NCBI GenBank assembly: GCA_015200345.1
Contig: CP054187.1
Span: forward strand, 1,658,470 to 1,722,469
DNA: 64,000 nt
Direction: 5' to 3'
Origin: Planctomycetia bacterium
GTDB taxonomy: Bacteria; Planctomycetota; Phycisphaerae; UBA1845; UTPLA1
Shown here: one piece after another, positions 8,301 through 16,813 of the stretch
Layout: each line of letters begins with the position of its first letter
How positions within the stretch are numbered: position 1 is the first letter of the stretch
Made by a program: the position numbers and the translations under genes
Notes under the pieces: model-generated
What the model saw: the letters and a program-made list of their open reading frames with translations, nothing else
The model's database searches: none
What the model was told of the DNA's origin: nothing

Positions 8301-9926
8301 ATGCCCAAGATCATTGTCGATGGCAGGGAAGTCGAATGCCGGGATCGCATCCCGGTGCTGCAAGCCGTTCTGGAGGCGGGGTGGGACGTTCCCCATTACT
8401 GCTATCACCCGGGTCTTTCCATCGTGGCGTCGTGCCGGCTGTGCCTGATGGAAATGAAGATGCCCAATCCGAAGACCAAGGCGATGGAATGGGCGCCTCG
8501 GCTGATGCCCAGTTGTCAGACGCCGGTCAAAGAGGGGATGGAAGTCCGGTTCGACTCGGAGAAGGTGCGTGACAATCAAAAGCACTGCATGGAGTACTTC
8601 CTGCTGAACCACCCGCTGGATTGCCCGGTGTGCGATCAGGCGGGCGAGTGCTATTTGCAGGATTACAGCCTGAAGTTCGGCGAGGCGACCAGTCGCATGG
8701 TCGAGGCGAAGAACAAGAACCCCAAGAAGGACATCGGCAGCAAGACCTTGTTGTACCAGGATCGCTGCGTGATGTGCTCGCGGTGCGTTCGGTTCTGCAA
8801 CGAGGTGGCAGGCACGGGCGAATTGGCGATCGTGAACCGGGGGAGCCGGGCGGAGATCGACGTGTTCCCCGGCGTGCCGCTGGAAAATCGGCTTCAGGGC
8901 AACGTGGTGGACCTCTGCCCGGTCGGCTCGCTGCTGGATAAAGACTTTTTGATGGATCAGCGGGTATGGTTCCTTCGCGGGGGCGATTCGATCTGCCCGC
9001 TGTGCGCCACGGGCTGCGCCATTCGCGTGGATCAGAACAACGGCACGGTCTATCGCGTCAAGCCGCGCTTCAACCCCGGCGTGAACGACTGGTGGATCTG
9101 CGACGACGGGCGATTCGGCTGGAAATACGCGCACGATGAGAAGCGCCTGAATCAGTTGATGGTGCGGCGCGGCCTGGAGGTTGATTCACCGGAGTGGAGC
9201 GCGCTGCCGGGGATCGTGCGCGTGCGGCTGGAGTCGCTCGTGCGATCAGCGGGTGGCGAAAAAATCGCGGTGCTGCTCTCGCCGTTCATGGCGTGCGAAG
9301 AGGCATGGATGCTGGCGTCGTTTGTGCGGTCGATCGCACCGGAGAGCACGCTGGCGATGGGGCCGGTGCCGTATGAGGGCGAAGACGACACGTTCCCGAA
9401 GGGATCGAGCAACGGCGCGGCGGTGAAGTTCCGCGTGCTGGCAGAAAAATGCCCGAATCGCCGGGGAATTGAGATGATCCTCGCGTCGCTGGGCGGAAAT
9501 CGCGCGACGTTCGAGGAGTTTACGAAGAAGGCGGGTGAAGGGGCGTTCGCCGGGGCGTGGATCGTCGGCGGCTATCCCAAGCCGTGGCTGACGAAGGAAC
9601 TGGAGGGCGCGCTCGGCAAGATTGAGACAATTTTCGCGCAGGACCTTTTCCCGAGCGCGCTGACCGGCGCGGCCACGATCGTGATGCCCAGTTGCTCGTG
9701 GGCCGAGCGGTCGGGCACGTTCCTCAACGCACAGAACAAGGTGCAGCCGTTCGAGGCGGCGATCGCGCCGATCGAGGGTTGCCAGAGCGATGGACAGTAC
9801 CTGCACGCGATCTGGGGCGGGCAGGGGCTGTATCAGGCGGCGAAGGTGCGCGAAGCCATGGCGAAGTCGATGCCGGCCTTCGCCTCGATCCATGTCCCCC
9901 CGCCCATGCCGGAGCACGCGCACTGA
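8301..9926 (+). CDS. nuoG: NADH-quinone oxidoreductase subunit G (short form)
   Basis: The 541-residue product starts at ATG 8301, behind GGAG at 8293; upstream in-frame codons lie across the promoter and are rejected. It carries the iron-sulfur chain of the complex I peripheral arm. Ligands seen are [2Fe-2S] C34, C45, C48, C72; the His-ligated cluster H104, C108, C111, C117; [4Fe-4S] C156, C159, C162 with a later Cys in VVDLCPVG; and an extra CPLCATGC motif near 230 typical of the molybdopterin-oxidoreductase-like domain. It is much shorter than the roughly 900-residue E. coli protein because the C-terminal domain is reduced, as in many bacteria. Its stop overlaps the nuoH start (TGATG). Confidence 0.95.
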   Translation: MPKIIVDGREVECRDRIPVLQAVLEAGWDVPHYCYHPGLSIVASCRLCLMEMKMPNPKTKAMEWAPRLMPSCQTPVKEGMEVRFDSEKVRDNQKHCMEYFLLNHPLDCPVCDQAGECYLQDYSLKFGEATSRMVEAKNKNPKKDIGSKTLLYQDRCVMCSRCVRFCNEVAGTGELAIVNRGSRAEIDVFPGVPLENRLQGNVVDLCPVGSLLDKDFLMDQRVWFLRGGDSICPLCATGCAIRVDQNNGTVYRVKPRFNPGVNDWWICDDGRFGWKYAHDEKRLNQLMVRRGLEVDSPEWSALPGIVRVRLESLVRSAGGEKIAVLLSPFMACEEAWMLASFVRSIAPESTLAMGPVPYEGEDDTFPKGSSNGAAVKFRVLAEKCPNRRGIEMILASLGGNRATFEEFTKKAGEGAFAGAWIVGGYPKPWLTKELEGALGKIETIFAQDLFPSALTGAATIVMPSCSWAERSGTFLNAQNKVQPFEAAIAPIEGCQSDGQYLHAIWGGQGLYQAAKVREAMAKSMPAFASIHVPPPMPEHAH

Positions 9927-11137
9927 TGATTGACGGCGTAAAAAACATCCTGGCCGACCAGTTCTGGTTCAGCCTGATTTTGTCGGGCGCGGCGCTGGGC
10001 GGGATCATGACGGCCGTGGCGTACGGGATTTTGCTGGAACGGAAGATCGCGGCGTGGATGCAGGATCGGTACGGTCCGAATCGCGTGGGTCCGTACGGTT
10101 TGTTGCAGCCGCTGGCCGACGGACTGAAGTTTCTGCTGAAGGAAGACATCATCCCGCGGAACGTGGATCGCGTGCTGTTCGTGCTGGCGCCGCTGGCGAT
10201 ATTTGTGGTGGCGCTGATCGGCTTCGCGGTGATCCCGTGGGGCGGGACGTTCAAGTGGCCGTGGATGGCGGCCGACGCCGCGCCGCTGAAGGTGCAGGTG
10301 GCGAGCATTGATATTGGACTGTTGTATATACTCGCGGTCGCGTCGCTGGGGGTGTACGGCGTGGTGCTGGGCGGGTGGGCGAGCAACAACAAGTATTCGT
10401 TCTACGGCGGGATGCGCGCGGCGGCGCAGATGCTTTCGTACGAAATCCCGATGGGGCTGGCGATACTGACGGTCGTGCTGACGGCCGGGGCGCTGCGGCT
10501 GGAGGATCTGGTCGCCTATCAGGCCGGGCACTGGTGGATCGTGGCGTATCACCCGTTGGTGGCGTTGATTTTCTTCACGACGGCGCTGGCGGAATCGAAC
10601 CGCATGCCGTTCGATCTGGCCGAGAGCGAGCAGGAGCTGGTCGGCGGGTACCACACGGAATACAGCGCGATGAAGCTGGCGTTGTTTTTCCTCGCGGAGT
10701 ACGCGCACATGATCACGTCGAGCGCGCTGATGGTGTGCCTGTTCTTCGGCGGCTGGCGCGTGCCGGGGTGGACGTGGCTGAACGAGGATCCGTCGGTGCT
10801 GGCGATGCTGGCGCGGGTCGGGGCGATGTCGGGCAAGATCTTCCTGTTGATCTGCGTGTACATGTTCATCCGCTGGACGATCCCGCGGTTTCGGTTCGAC
10901 CAGTTGATGCGTCTGGCGTGGAAGAGCCTCGTGCCGATGTCGATGGCGCTGGTGGCGCTTCAGGGCGCGGTGATCTACTACGGTTGGCCGCAATGGTTCA
11001 CGCTGATCGGCAACGGGTCGATTCTGCTGATCGGCGGCGCGGTGAGCGCGCTGGGCGGCAAGCCGATCACAGGCCGGCAGCAGAGCCTGGGTCCGGTGGG
11101 CCGGTCGCCGGGGCGGGAGGCGATGAGCCATGTCTAG
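9926..11137 (+). CDS. nuoH: NADH-quinone oxidoreductase subunit H (membrane)
   Basis: This 403-residue polytopic subunit (ND1 homologue) forms the junction between the peripheral and membrane arms and part of the quinone site. Family signatures are ERKIAAWMQDRYGPNRVGP near residues 35-53, followed by LQPLADGLKFLLKED, and the acidic quinone-chamber loop FDLAESEQELVGGYHTEYS. The ATG overlaps the nuoG stop, implying translational coupling, and the 3' end overlaps nuoI by eight bases. It is slightly longer than the usual 320-350 residues, with extra hydrophobic sequence at the C-terminal side. Confidence 0.95.
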   Translation: MIDGVKNILADQFWFSLILSGAALGGIMTAVAYGILLERKIAAWMQDRYGPNRVGPYGLLQPLADGLKFLLKEDIIPRNVDRVLFVLAPLAIFVVALIGFAVIPWGGTFKWPWMAADAAPLKVQVASIDIGLLYILAVASLGVYGVVLGGWASNNKYSFYGGMRAAAQMLSYEIPMGLAILTVVLTAGALRLEDLVAYQAGHWWIVAYHPLVALIFFTTALAESNRMPFDLAESEQELVGGYHTEYSAMKLALFFLAEYAHMITSSALMVCLFFGGWRVPGWTWLNEDPSVLAMLARVGAMSGKIFLLICVYMFIRWTIPRFRFDQLMRLAWKSLVPMSMALVALQGAVIYYGWPQWFTLIGNGSILLIGGAVSALGGKPITGRQQSLGPVGRSPGREAMSHV

Positions 11138-11681
11138 CGGTCGGGACTGGAAACAGACAGACGTAGTTTATGTGACGCAGCCGCCGCTGTCGATGGGCGA
11201 GCGGTTGTACCTGCCGCAGATTTTCGGCGGGATGAAGACGACATTGCGGCACCTGTTCAAGAAGCGGCTGCGCGACGAGACGGTGGTGCAGTATCCCGAA
11301 CAGAAACGCACGCTTCGCAAGGAGATTTATCGCGGCGTGCATCGATTGAATCGCGATGAGCAGGGCCGCGTGGCGTGCGTGGCGTGTTTCATGTGCGAGA
11401 CGGCCTGCCCGGCGCACTGCATTCACATCGAGGGGGCCGAAAGCCCCTGGCCCGACCGCGAGAAGTACCCGATCCAGTTCGACATCGACGAGCTGCGGTG
11501 CATCTACTGCGGCATGTGCGAAGAGGCCTGCCCGGTCGATGCAATCGAGTTGACGCCGGAGTATCATCTGGTCGGCGGCTCGCGTGAGGAGATGATCTTC
11601 GACAAGGAAAAGCTGCTGATGGTGTTCGATCGAACGAAGGACGAGAAGCCGCGGAAGGGTCCGGCGATTACGGGGTATTAG
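11130..11681 (+). CDS. nuoI: NADH-quinone oxidoreductase subunit I (two 4Fe-4S)
   Basis: The 183-residue ferredoxin-like subunit carries clusters N6a and N6b that deliver electrons to N2. Two classic motifs are present: CVACFMCETACP and CIYCGMCEEACP. The LRKEIYRGVHRLNRDE lead-in and YHLVGGSREE tail are typical of the family. The start has a good ribosome site (GGGAGG) and overlaps the end of nuoH by eight bases. Length is normal. Confidence 0.96.
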   Translation: MSSGRDWKQTDVVYVTQPPLSMGERLYLPQIFGGMKTTLRHLFKKRLRDETVVQYPEQKRTLRKEIYRGVHRLNRDEQGRVACVACFMCETACPAHCIHIEGAESPWPDREKYPIQFDIDELRCIYCGMCEEACPVDAIELTPEYHLVGGSREEMIFDKEKLLMVFDRTKDEKPRKGPAITGY

Positions 11682-11735
11682 TGCGTGTTTCCGCTCGCGC
11701 AGCCTTCGTGATGCGCGACTCGGCTTGGTGGCGCA

Positions 11736-12518
11736 GTGCAGCCTGAACTGGTATATGGCATCTATGTCGTGTCGGCGCTGGGGGCGCTGGCGACGTACCT
11801 CGCGTTGCCCAAGGCGAGCGGCGGCGTGCGCCGCGGCGTGCTCTGGACGCTGATGGCCATCGCGGCCGGCGCGGGGCTGATGCTGCTGGGTCGCATCCTC
11901 GGCGAGCAGGCGGGGCGCGTGTATTTTTGCATTCTGGCGGCGTTGGCGCTGGCCGGCGGCGTGGGCGTCGTGACGCACAGCCGCCCGGTTTATTCGGCGC
12001 TGTTCTTCATCGTGGTGGTATTGAGCACGGCCGGATTGATGTTTCTCGTTGGCGCGGAGTTCCTCGGCGCGGCGCTGGTGATCGTCTATGCCGGCGCGAT
12101 CCTGGTTACCTACGTATTTGTCATCATGTTGGCACAACAGTCGGCCCCGACGACGGGCGGGCAGTTCGCGGCGGCACTGGATTACGACCGCTCGGCGCGC
12201 GAGCCGCTGGCGGCGATTCTCGCGGGGTTCGTGCTGGTCGGCGTCATCGGCGGCGCGATCGTGAAGCACGACTGGTCGAAGCTGGCGGCCGGTGCGGCGA
12301 AGTCCGCGGCAGCCGAAGGTTCCAGCAACGTGCTGGACCTTGGCGGCCTCCTGATGTCGCCACAGTTCGCAGTGAGCGTCGAGCTGGCCGGCGTGCTGCT
12401 GATGGTGGCGATGATCGGCGCGATCGCGATCGCGCGAAAGAAAGTGCCGCATGCAATGGAAGACGCGGGCGAGGAACGCCGCCCCGGCGAGATCGGGCGG
12501 CATGTGAAGCCGTTCTAA
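11736..12518 (+). CDS. nuoJ: NADH-quinone oxidoreductase subunit J (membrane)
   Basis: The 260-residue product has five predicted membrane helices. ND6-family features include SRPVYSALFFIVVVLSTAG and the EFLGAALVIVYAGAILVTYV segment, where the conserved Glu and the pi-bulge Tyr-Ala-Gly occur. The start is a GTG at 11736, 54 bases after nuoI; no better ATG is available before the first helix. The C-terminal tail is charged and longer than in E. coli. It lies in the nuo operon between nuoI and nuoK. Confidence 0.9.
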   Translation: MQPELVYGIYVVSALGALATYLALPKASGGVRRGVLWTLMAIAAGAGLMLLGRILGEQAGRVYFCILAALALAGGVGVVTHSRPVYSALFFIVVVLSTAGLMFLVGAEFLGAALVIVYAGAILVTYVFVIMLAQQSAPTTGGQFAAALDYDRSAREPLAAILAGFVLVGVIGGAIVKHDWSKLAAGAAKSAAAEGSSNVLDLGGLLMSPQFAVSVELAGVLLMVAMIGAIAIARKKVPHAMEDAGEERRPGEIGRHVKPF

Positions 12519-12640
12519 CGATGACGCGCGCAAGGTCGTCCAGGGCCGCGGCCATTTAGCAGGCGAGCTTGCTCGCTGTGGATGAAGAAGACGCAACGAC
12601 CGCACTGCTTGAAGCAGTGGCACACAATGAGAAGAGCGCG

Positions 12641-12943
12641 ATGAGCAGTGCGACGGGATTGATGGTGCTGGGCGCGGCCCTGTTCGGATTGGGCGTCGTG
12701 GGATTTCTCACGCGCCGCAATCTGATCGTGATGTTTCTCTGCACCGAGGTGATGTTTCAGGGCGTGCTGGTGAATCTCGTCGCGATGGGAGTGGTCTGGA
12801 AGAATCTCCAAGGCCAAATGTTCGGCCTGTATGTGCTGGTCATCGCCGCGGTCGAGGCGGGTCTGGGCCTGGCGATCGTGGTGATGCTGTACCGCCGGCG
12901 CGGGACGCTGGACGCGGAGAGTTGGCGTGGGCTGCGCGGGTAG
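12641..12943 (+). CDS. nuoK: NADH-quinone oxidoreductase subunit K
   Basis: The 100-residue, three-helix antiporter-like subunit (ND4L) is involved in proton translocation. The start at 12641 gives the standard length; an upstream in-frame TTG would add an unlikely charged leader. The family pattern is visible in LTRRNLIVMFLCTEVMFQGV, with the conserved membrane Glu of helix 2, and a second Glu in VIAAVEAGLGLAIVV. The 122-bp gap before it contains a small GCGAGC/GCTCGC palindrome near 12559-12577. Confidence 0.94.
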   Translation: MSSATGLMVLGAALFGLGVVGFLTRRNLIVMFLCTEVMFQGVLVNLVAMGVVWKNLQGQMFGLYVLVIAAVEAGLGLAIVVMLYRRRGTLDAESWRGLRG

Positions 12944-13012
12944 TTTGAAGTTGCTCGCCGGCGCGGCGGGCGATATCGCTGCGAGCGTGCTCGCGGCAAA
13001 CGAGTGGAAGTG

Positions 13013-15013
13013 ATGCATTTGAAACTGTGGGCCATTCTGGTTCCGATGCTGCCGCTGGCGGGCGCCGCCTGGGTCGGGCTGATCGGCTTGCGCGGGCTGC
13101 GCGACCGGTCGCACTGGCTGGTGCTGCTCGGTGTCGCCGGTGCGTTTGCCTGCTCAATCATACTGTTTCAGCGGGTCAGCGCGGTGGACCCGAACGATGC
13201 GCACGCAGTCGCTCAAATGGCGCAACCGCTCGTGATGTATTCGTGGCTAAGCGTCGGCGGCGGTTCGTGGCTGGATGTGTCCTTTCGCGTCGATCCGCTC
13301 ACGTGCGTAATGCTGCTCACGGTCACCGGCATTGCCCTGCTGATCGTCATGTACTCCGTCGGCTACATGCGCGACCACCACGGCCACGCCGAGCGCGGCT
13401 ACGAACGGTTCTTCGCGTTTCTCGGCTTCTTCGTCTTCTCCATGTGCATGCTCGTTCTGGCGGGCAATTTCCTGCTGCTCTACCTGGGCTGGGAACTGGT
13501 CGGCCTGTCGAGCTACCTGCTCATCGGGTTCTATTATCAAAAGCCCGAGGCCGCGGCGGCGGCGAAGAAAGCGTTTCTCGTCAACCGCATCGGCGACTTC
13601 GGCTTCGGTCTGGGCATCCTGCTGATCTATCTCACGTTCGGCTCGCTCGATTACCGAACGGTGTTCGGTTTTATCGAGCAGGGCATCAAGCCCGATGGCA
13701 CGGCCATTGAGGCGTGGCGGCTGACGGCGATCCCCCTGCTTCTCTTCTGCGGCGCGATGGGCAAGAGTGCCCAGATGCCGCTGCACGTCTGGCTGCCCGA
13801 CGCGATGGAAGGCCCCACGCCGGTCAGCGCGTTGATCCACGCGGCGACGATGGTGACGGCGGGCGTGTACATGGTCGCACGGTGCCACGTCATCTTTGCA
13901 TCCAGCCAGTACGCGATGTGGGTCGTCGGTTCGATCGGCGCGGCGACGGCGTTGATCGCGGCCACCATCGCCCTGACGCAATTCGACATGAAGCGGATCC
14001 TTGCGTACTCGACCTTGAGCCAGCTTGGGTTCATGTTCCTGGCGCTGGGCGTCGGAGCATTCGATACGGCGGTGTTTCACCTGTTCACGCACGCCTTTTT
14101 CAAGGCGCTGCTGTTCCTCGCTGCCGGCAGCGTGATGCACGCGATGAACGGCGTGATCGACATTCGACGATTTTCCGGCCTGCGGCGCGACCTGCCCATC
14201 ACGCATGGGACGTTCCTGGTGGGCGGTCTGGCGCTGGCGGGCTTCCCGTTGTTGTCGGGCTTCTGGAGCAAGGATGAGATTCTGCACGCGGCCCTGGGCA
14301 GCGGCGTGCCGTGGCTCGGCTGGATCGGCCTGTTCACGGCGCTGCTGACAGCGTTCTATACGTTCCGAATGATCTTCATGGCATTTTACGGCGCCAAGCG
14401 GCTGCCGGTCGAGGTGGAACACGCGCACGAAAGCGGCGCGTGGATGACGATCCCGCTAATGGTGCTGGCGCTTGGCGCGCTGGGCGTGGGTTACTTCGGC
14501 GTGACGATGCACGCGGGCGGCGCATTCGGCATGTTCGAGCCGCACGGCAGGTTTCACGCATTCCTCGCGCCGGTGTTCAGCGACTTGAAGACGATGGCAC
14601 ACGCCGCGGGACCCGGTGCGGAAGCCTCGCACGGCGGCGGGCACGCGCTGATGTACATCTCCGCCGGGCTGTCGATCTGGGGCATTTTCACGGCGTGGTT
14701 CTTCTACCTGCGCCGGCCGACGATCCCGCTGGCGATCGCGCTGTCGAGCGGCCCGATGTATCAATTGCTATATCGCAAGTACTACTTCGACGAGCTGTAC
14801 GATGTTGGGATTGTCCGCCCGCTTCGGCGGCTCGGCGATCTCTGCTACGCTGTGGACCGCTTCTGCATCAATCTGATTCTGTGGGTTATCGCCGCCGTCC
14901 CCCGCGCGATCGGCTACGGTCTCAAGACGTGGCAACAAGGCGCGTTGCAGGGCTACGCCGTCGGGATGGTGGTCGGCCTCGCGGTGATGTTGTGGTGGAT
15001 GGTGGCGGAGTGA
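13013..15013 (+). CDS. nuoL: NADH-quinone oxidoreductase subunit L (antiporter-like)
   Basis: This 666-residue subunit is the distal Mrp-antiporter-like proton pump, with the long lateral helix at its C-terminus. Recognisable segments are YLGWELVGLSSYLLIGFYY (conserved Glu), AMGKSAQMPLHVWLPDAMEG (Lys and the discontinuous helix), ALIHAATMVTAGVYMVAR, and FTHAFFKALLFLAAGSVMHA. The ATG at 13013 is preferred over GTG 13004 because it directly precedes the first helix. A His/Gly-rich linker near residue 540 precedes the lateral helix region. Confidence 0.95.
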   Translation: MHLKLWAILVPMLPLAGAAWVGLIGLRGLRDRSHWLVLLGVAGAFACSIILFQRVSAVDPNDAHAVAQMAQPLVMYSWLSVGGGSWLDVSFRVDPLTCVMLLTVTGIALLIVMYSVGYMRDHHGHAERGYERFFAFLGFFVFSMCMLVLAGNFLLLYLGWELVGLSSYLLIGFYYQKPEAAAAAKKAFLVNRIGDFGFGLGILLIYLTFGSLDYRTVFGFIEQGIKPDGTAIEAWRLTAIPLLLFCGAMGKSAQMPLHVWLPDAMEGPTPVSALIHAATMVTAGVYMVARCHVIFASSQYAMWVVGSIGAATALIAATIALTQFDMKRILAYSTLSQLGFMFLALGVGAFDTAVFHLFTHAFFKALLFLAAGSVMHAMNGVIDIRRFSGLRRDLPITHGTFLVGGLALAGFPLLSGFWSKDEILHAALGSGVPWLGWIGLFTALLTAFYTFRMIFMAFYGAKRLPVEVEHAHESGAWMTIPLMVLALGALGVGYFGVTMHAGGAFGMFEPHGRFHAFLAPVFSDLKTMAHAAGPGAEASHGGGHALMYISAGLSIWGIFTAWFFYLRRPTIPLAIALSSGPMYQLLYRKYYFDELYDVGIVRPLRRLGDLCYAVDRFCINLILWVIAAVPRAIGYGLKTWQQGALQGYAVGMVVGLAVMLWWMVAE

Positions 15014-15070
15014 GAAAAGGCGAAACGCAGGAAGTTGGGTGCATCAGGCACGCGACGAAAAGGAAGCTGA

Positions 15071-16813
15071 ATGTCGTTTCTGGCAACTAGCTGGATAGGC
15101 GAGCACATCCTGTCGCTGGTGATTTTTTTCCCGGTGGCTTGCGCGATGGTGCTCTACTCGCGCCGCGCGTGGGAGCCGGCCGCGATTCGACGCTTCGCGC
15201 TGACGTCGTCCGTGCTCACGCTTCTGCTGGCGGTCGCCGCGACCATGCTCTATCTGGAAGAGAGTCTGTCGGCGCGATTCACCGGCGGCTACGGCCTCGT
15301 GGAGCGCGCCGATTGGATCATCGGACAAAGCGGCGCCGTGGCGCTGCAAATCCAATACTACCTTGGCGTCGACGGCATCAGCCTGCCGCTCGTGCTGCTC
15401 ACGGCATTCCTGACGCCGCTGGCCATCTGGGGCAGTTACACGGGCATCGGCGAGCGCCACCGCGAGTATTACTCGCTCATGCTCATGCTGCTTGGAGCGA
15501 TGCTCGGGGTGTTCTGCGCCCGCGACCTGCTGCTTTTCTACGTCTGCTTCGAGTTCACGCTGATCCCGCTTTACTTCCTGATCGGCATCTGGGGCGGATC
15601 CCAGCGGGCCAAGGCCGCCAATATGTTTTTCCTCTACACGCTCGCGGGCAGCATGCTCACCTTTGCGGGCGTGCTCTATCTCGGCTGGCAGGCGTCGCAG
15701 GCGCCGCTCGCGCCGGGCGGCACACACGCTTTCACGTTCGACATGGATGTGCTCGGCCGGCTCGCGAGCGAGGGGGTTCTGTCGCTCAACGCGCAATGGT
15801 GGCTGTTTCTCGCGTTCTTTGCCGGGTTCGCCATTAAGGTGCCGCTGTTTCCATTCCATACATGGCTGCCGCTGGCGCATACCGAAGCGCCAACGGCCGG
15901 CAGCGTTCTGCTGGCTGCGGTGCTGCTGAAGCTGGGCACGTACGGATTTCTGCGGTTGAGTCTGCCGATGCTGCCCGACGCGGCGCTGGCCCTGGCCCCG
16001 GCGATGGCGACGCTGGCCGTGGTGGGGATCATCTACGGCGCGCTGGCCGCCTGGGTACAGACGGATGTCAAGAAGCTCGTCGCCTACTCGTCCGTCTCGC
16101 ACCTGGGCTTCTGCCTGCTGGGCATGTTCAGCCTCAAGATGGCCGGTCTGACCGGTTCGCTTTTGTACATGATCAATCACGGGCTATCGACCGGCGCGTT
16201 GTTTCTCATCGTCGGCATGATCTACGAGCGTTATCACACGCGCGAGATGGCCGAGATCGGCGGTCTCGCGCGCAAGATGCCCATCATGGCGTTCTTTCTG
16301 ATCGTGTTCACGATGTCGAGCATCGGTCTGCCGGGGTTGAACGGCTTCGTCAGCGAGTTTCTCGTTTTGCTCGGCACGTTCACGTCGGCCAGCAAATCCG
16401 GCGGCACGCCGGTCGGTCCGTTGAAGCCGGTCTATGCCGTGTTCGCCGCGAGCGGCATCCTGCTCGGCGCGATTTACATGCTGCACATGGCCGGGCGCGT
16501 GCTGTTCGGCCCGCCGAAGGAGCCTGAACACGGGATGGATACGTCCACCGGATTGACGCAGGACCTGACGCGGCGCGAGGTGGGCATTCTCGCACCGATC
16601 GCCCTGGTGTGTCTGTTCCTCGGCGTATATCCCAGACCGGTCATGAACATGATGGAGCCATCCCTGAACGAAGCCGTGCTCACGAAGGTGCTGGGGCCGG
16701 CGAGCGAGGACGCCGCCGGCAATGCGCTCGCGGATAACAGCGGCGCAATCGCTTACCCGTCGCACTCGCGCGTGGCTGTGACAGACGTACCGACGGAAGG
16801 AGGCCGCCCATGA
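15071..16813 (+). CDS. nuoM: NADH-quinone oxidoreductase subunit M (antiporter-like)
   Basis: The 580-residue ND4 homologue is a second proton-pumping subunit. Its signatures include LLFYVCFEFTLIPLYFLIGI (conserved Glu), FAIKVPLFPFHTWLPLAHTE, and VKKLVAYSSVSHLGFCLLG. The hydrophobic domain ends near residue 500, after which there is a charged tail. The gene starts 57 bases after nuoL, and its last four bases overlap the nuoN start, so nuoM and nuoN are probably translationally coupled. Confidence 0.95.
   Translation: MSFLATSWIGEHILSLVIFFPVACAMVLYSRRAWEPAAIRRFALTSSVLTLLLAVAATMLYLEESLSARFTGGYGLVERADWIIGQSGAVALQIQYYLGVDGISLPLVLLTAFLTPLAIWGSYTGIGERHREYYSLMLMLLGAMLGVFCARDLLLFYVCFEFTLIPLYFLIGIWGGSQRAKAANMFFLYTLAGSMLTFAGVLYLGWQASQAPLAPGGTHAFTFDMDVLGRLASEGVLSLNAQWWLFLAFFAGFAIKVPLFPFHTWLPLAHTEAPTAGSVLLAAVLLKLGTYGFLRLSLPMLPDAALALAPAMATLAVVGIIYGALAAWVQTDVKKLVAYSSVSHLGFCLLGMFSLKMAGLTGSLLYMINHGLSTGALFLIVGMIYERYHTREMAEIGGLARKMPIMAFFLIVFTMSSIGLPGLNGFVSEFLVLLGTFTSASKSGGTPVGPLKPVYAVFAASGILLGAIYMLHMAGRVLFGPPKEPEHGMDTSTGLTQDLTRREVGILAPIALVCLFLGVYPRPVMNMMEPSLNEAVLTKVLGPASEDAAGNALADNSGAIAYPSHSRVAVTDVPTEGGRP

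Noticed and set aside
8079-9134. Upstream continuation of the minus-strand TPR frame over nuoG (would give a 1019-residue protein)
   Set aside because: It is antisense to nuoG, has no TPR pattern, and crosses the nuoG promoter; the export signal begins at about 8078.
9833-11131. Minus-strand 432-codon frame opposite nuoG-nuoH
   Set aside because: Very rich in Arg, His and Gln as expected for the antisense of hydrophobic coding sequence; nuoH is certain.
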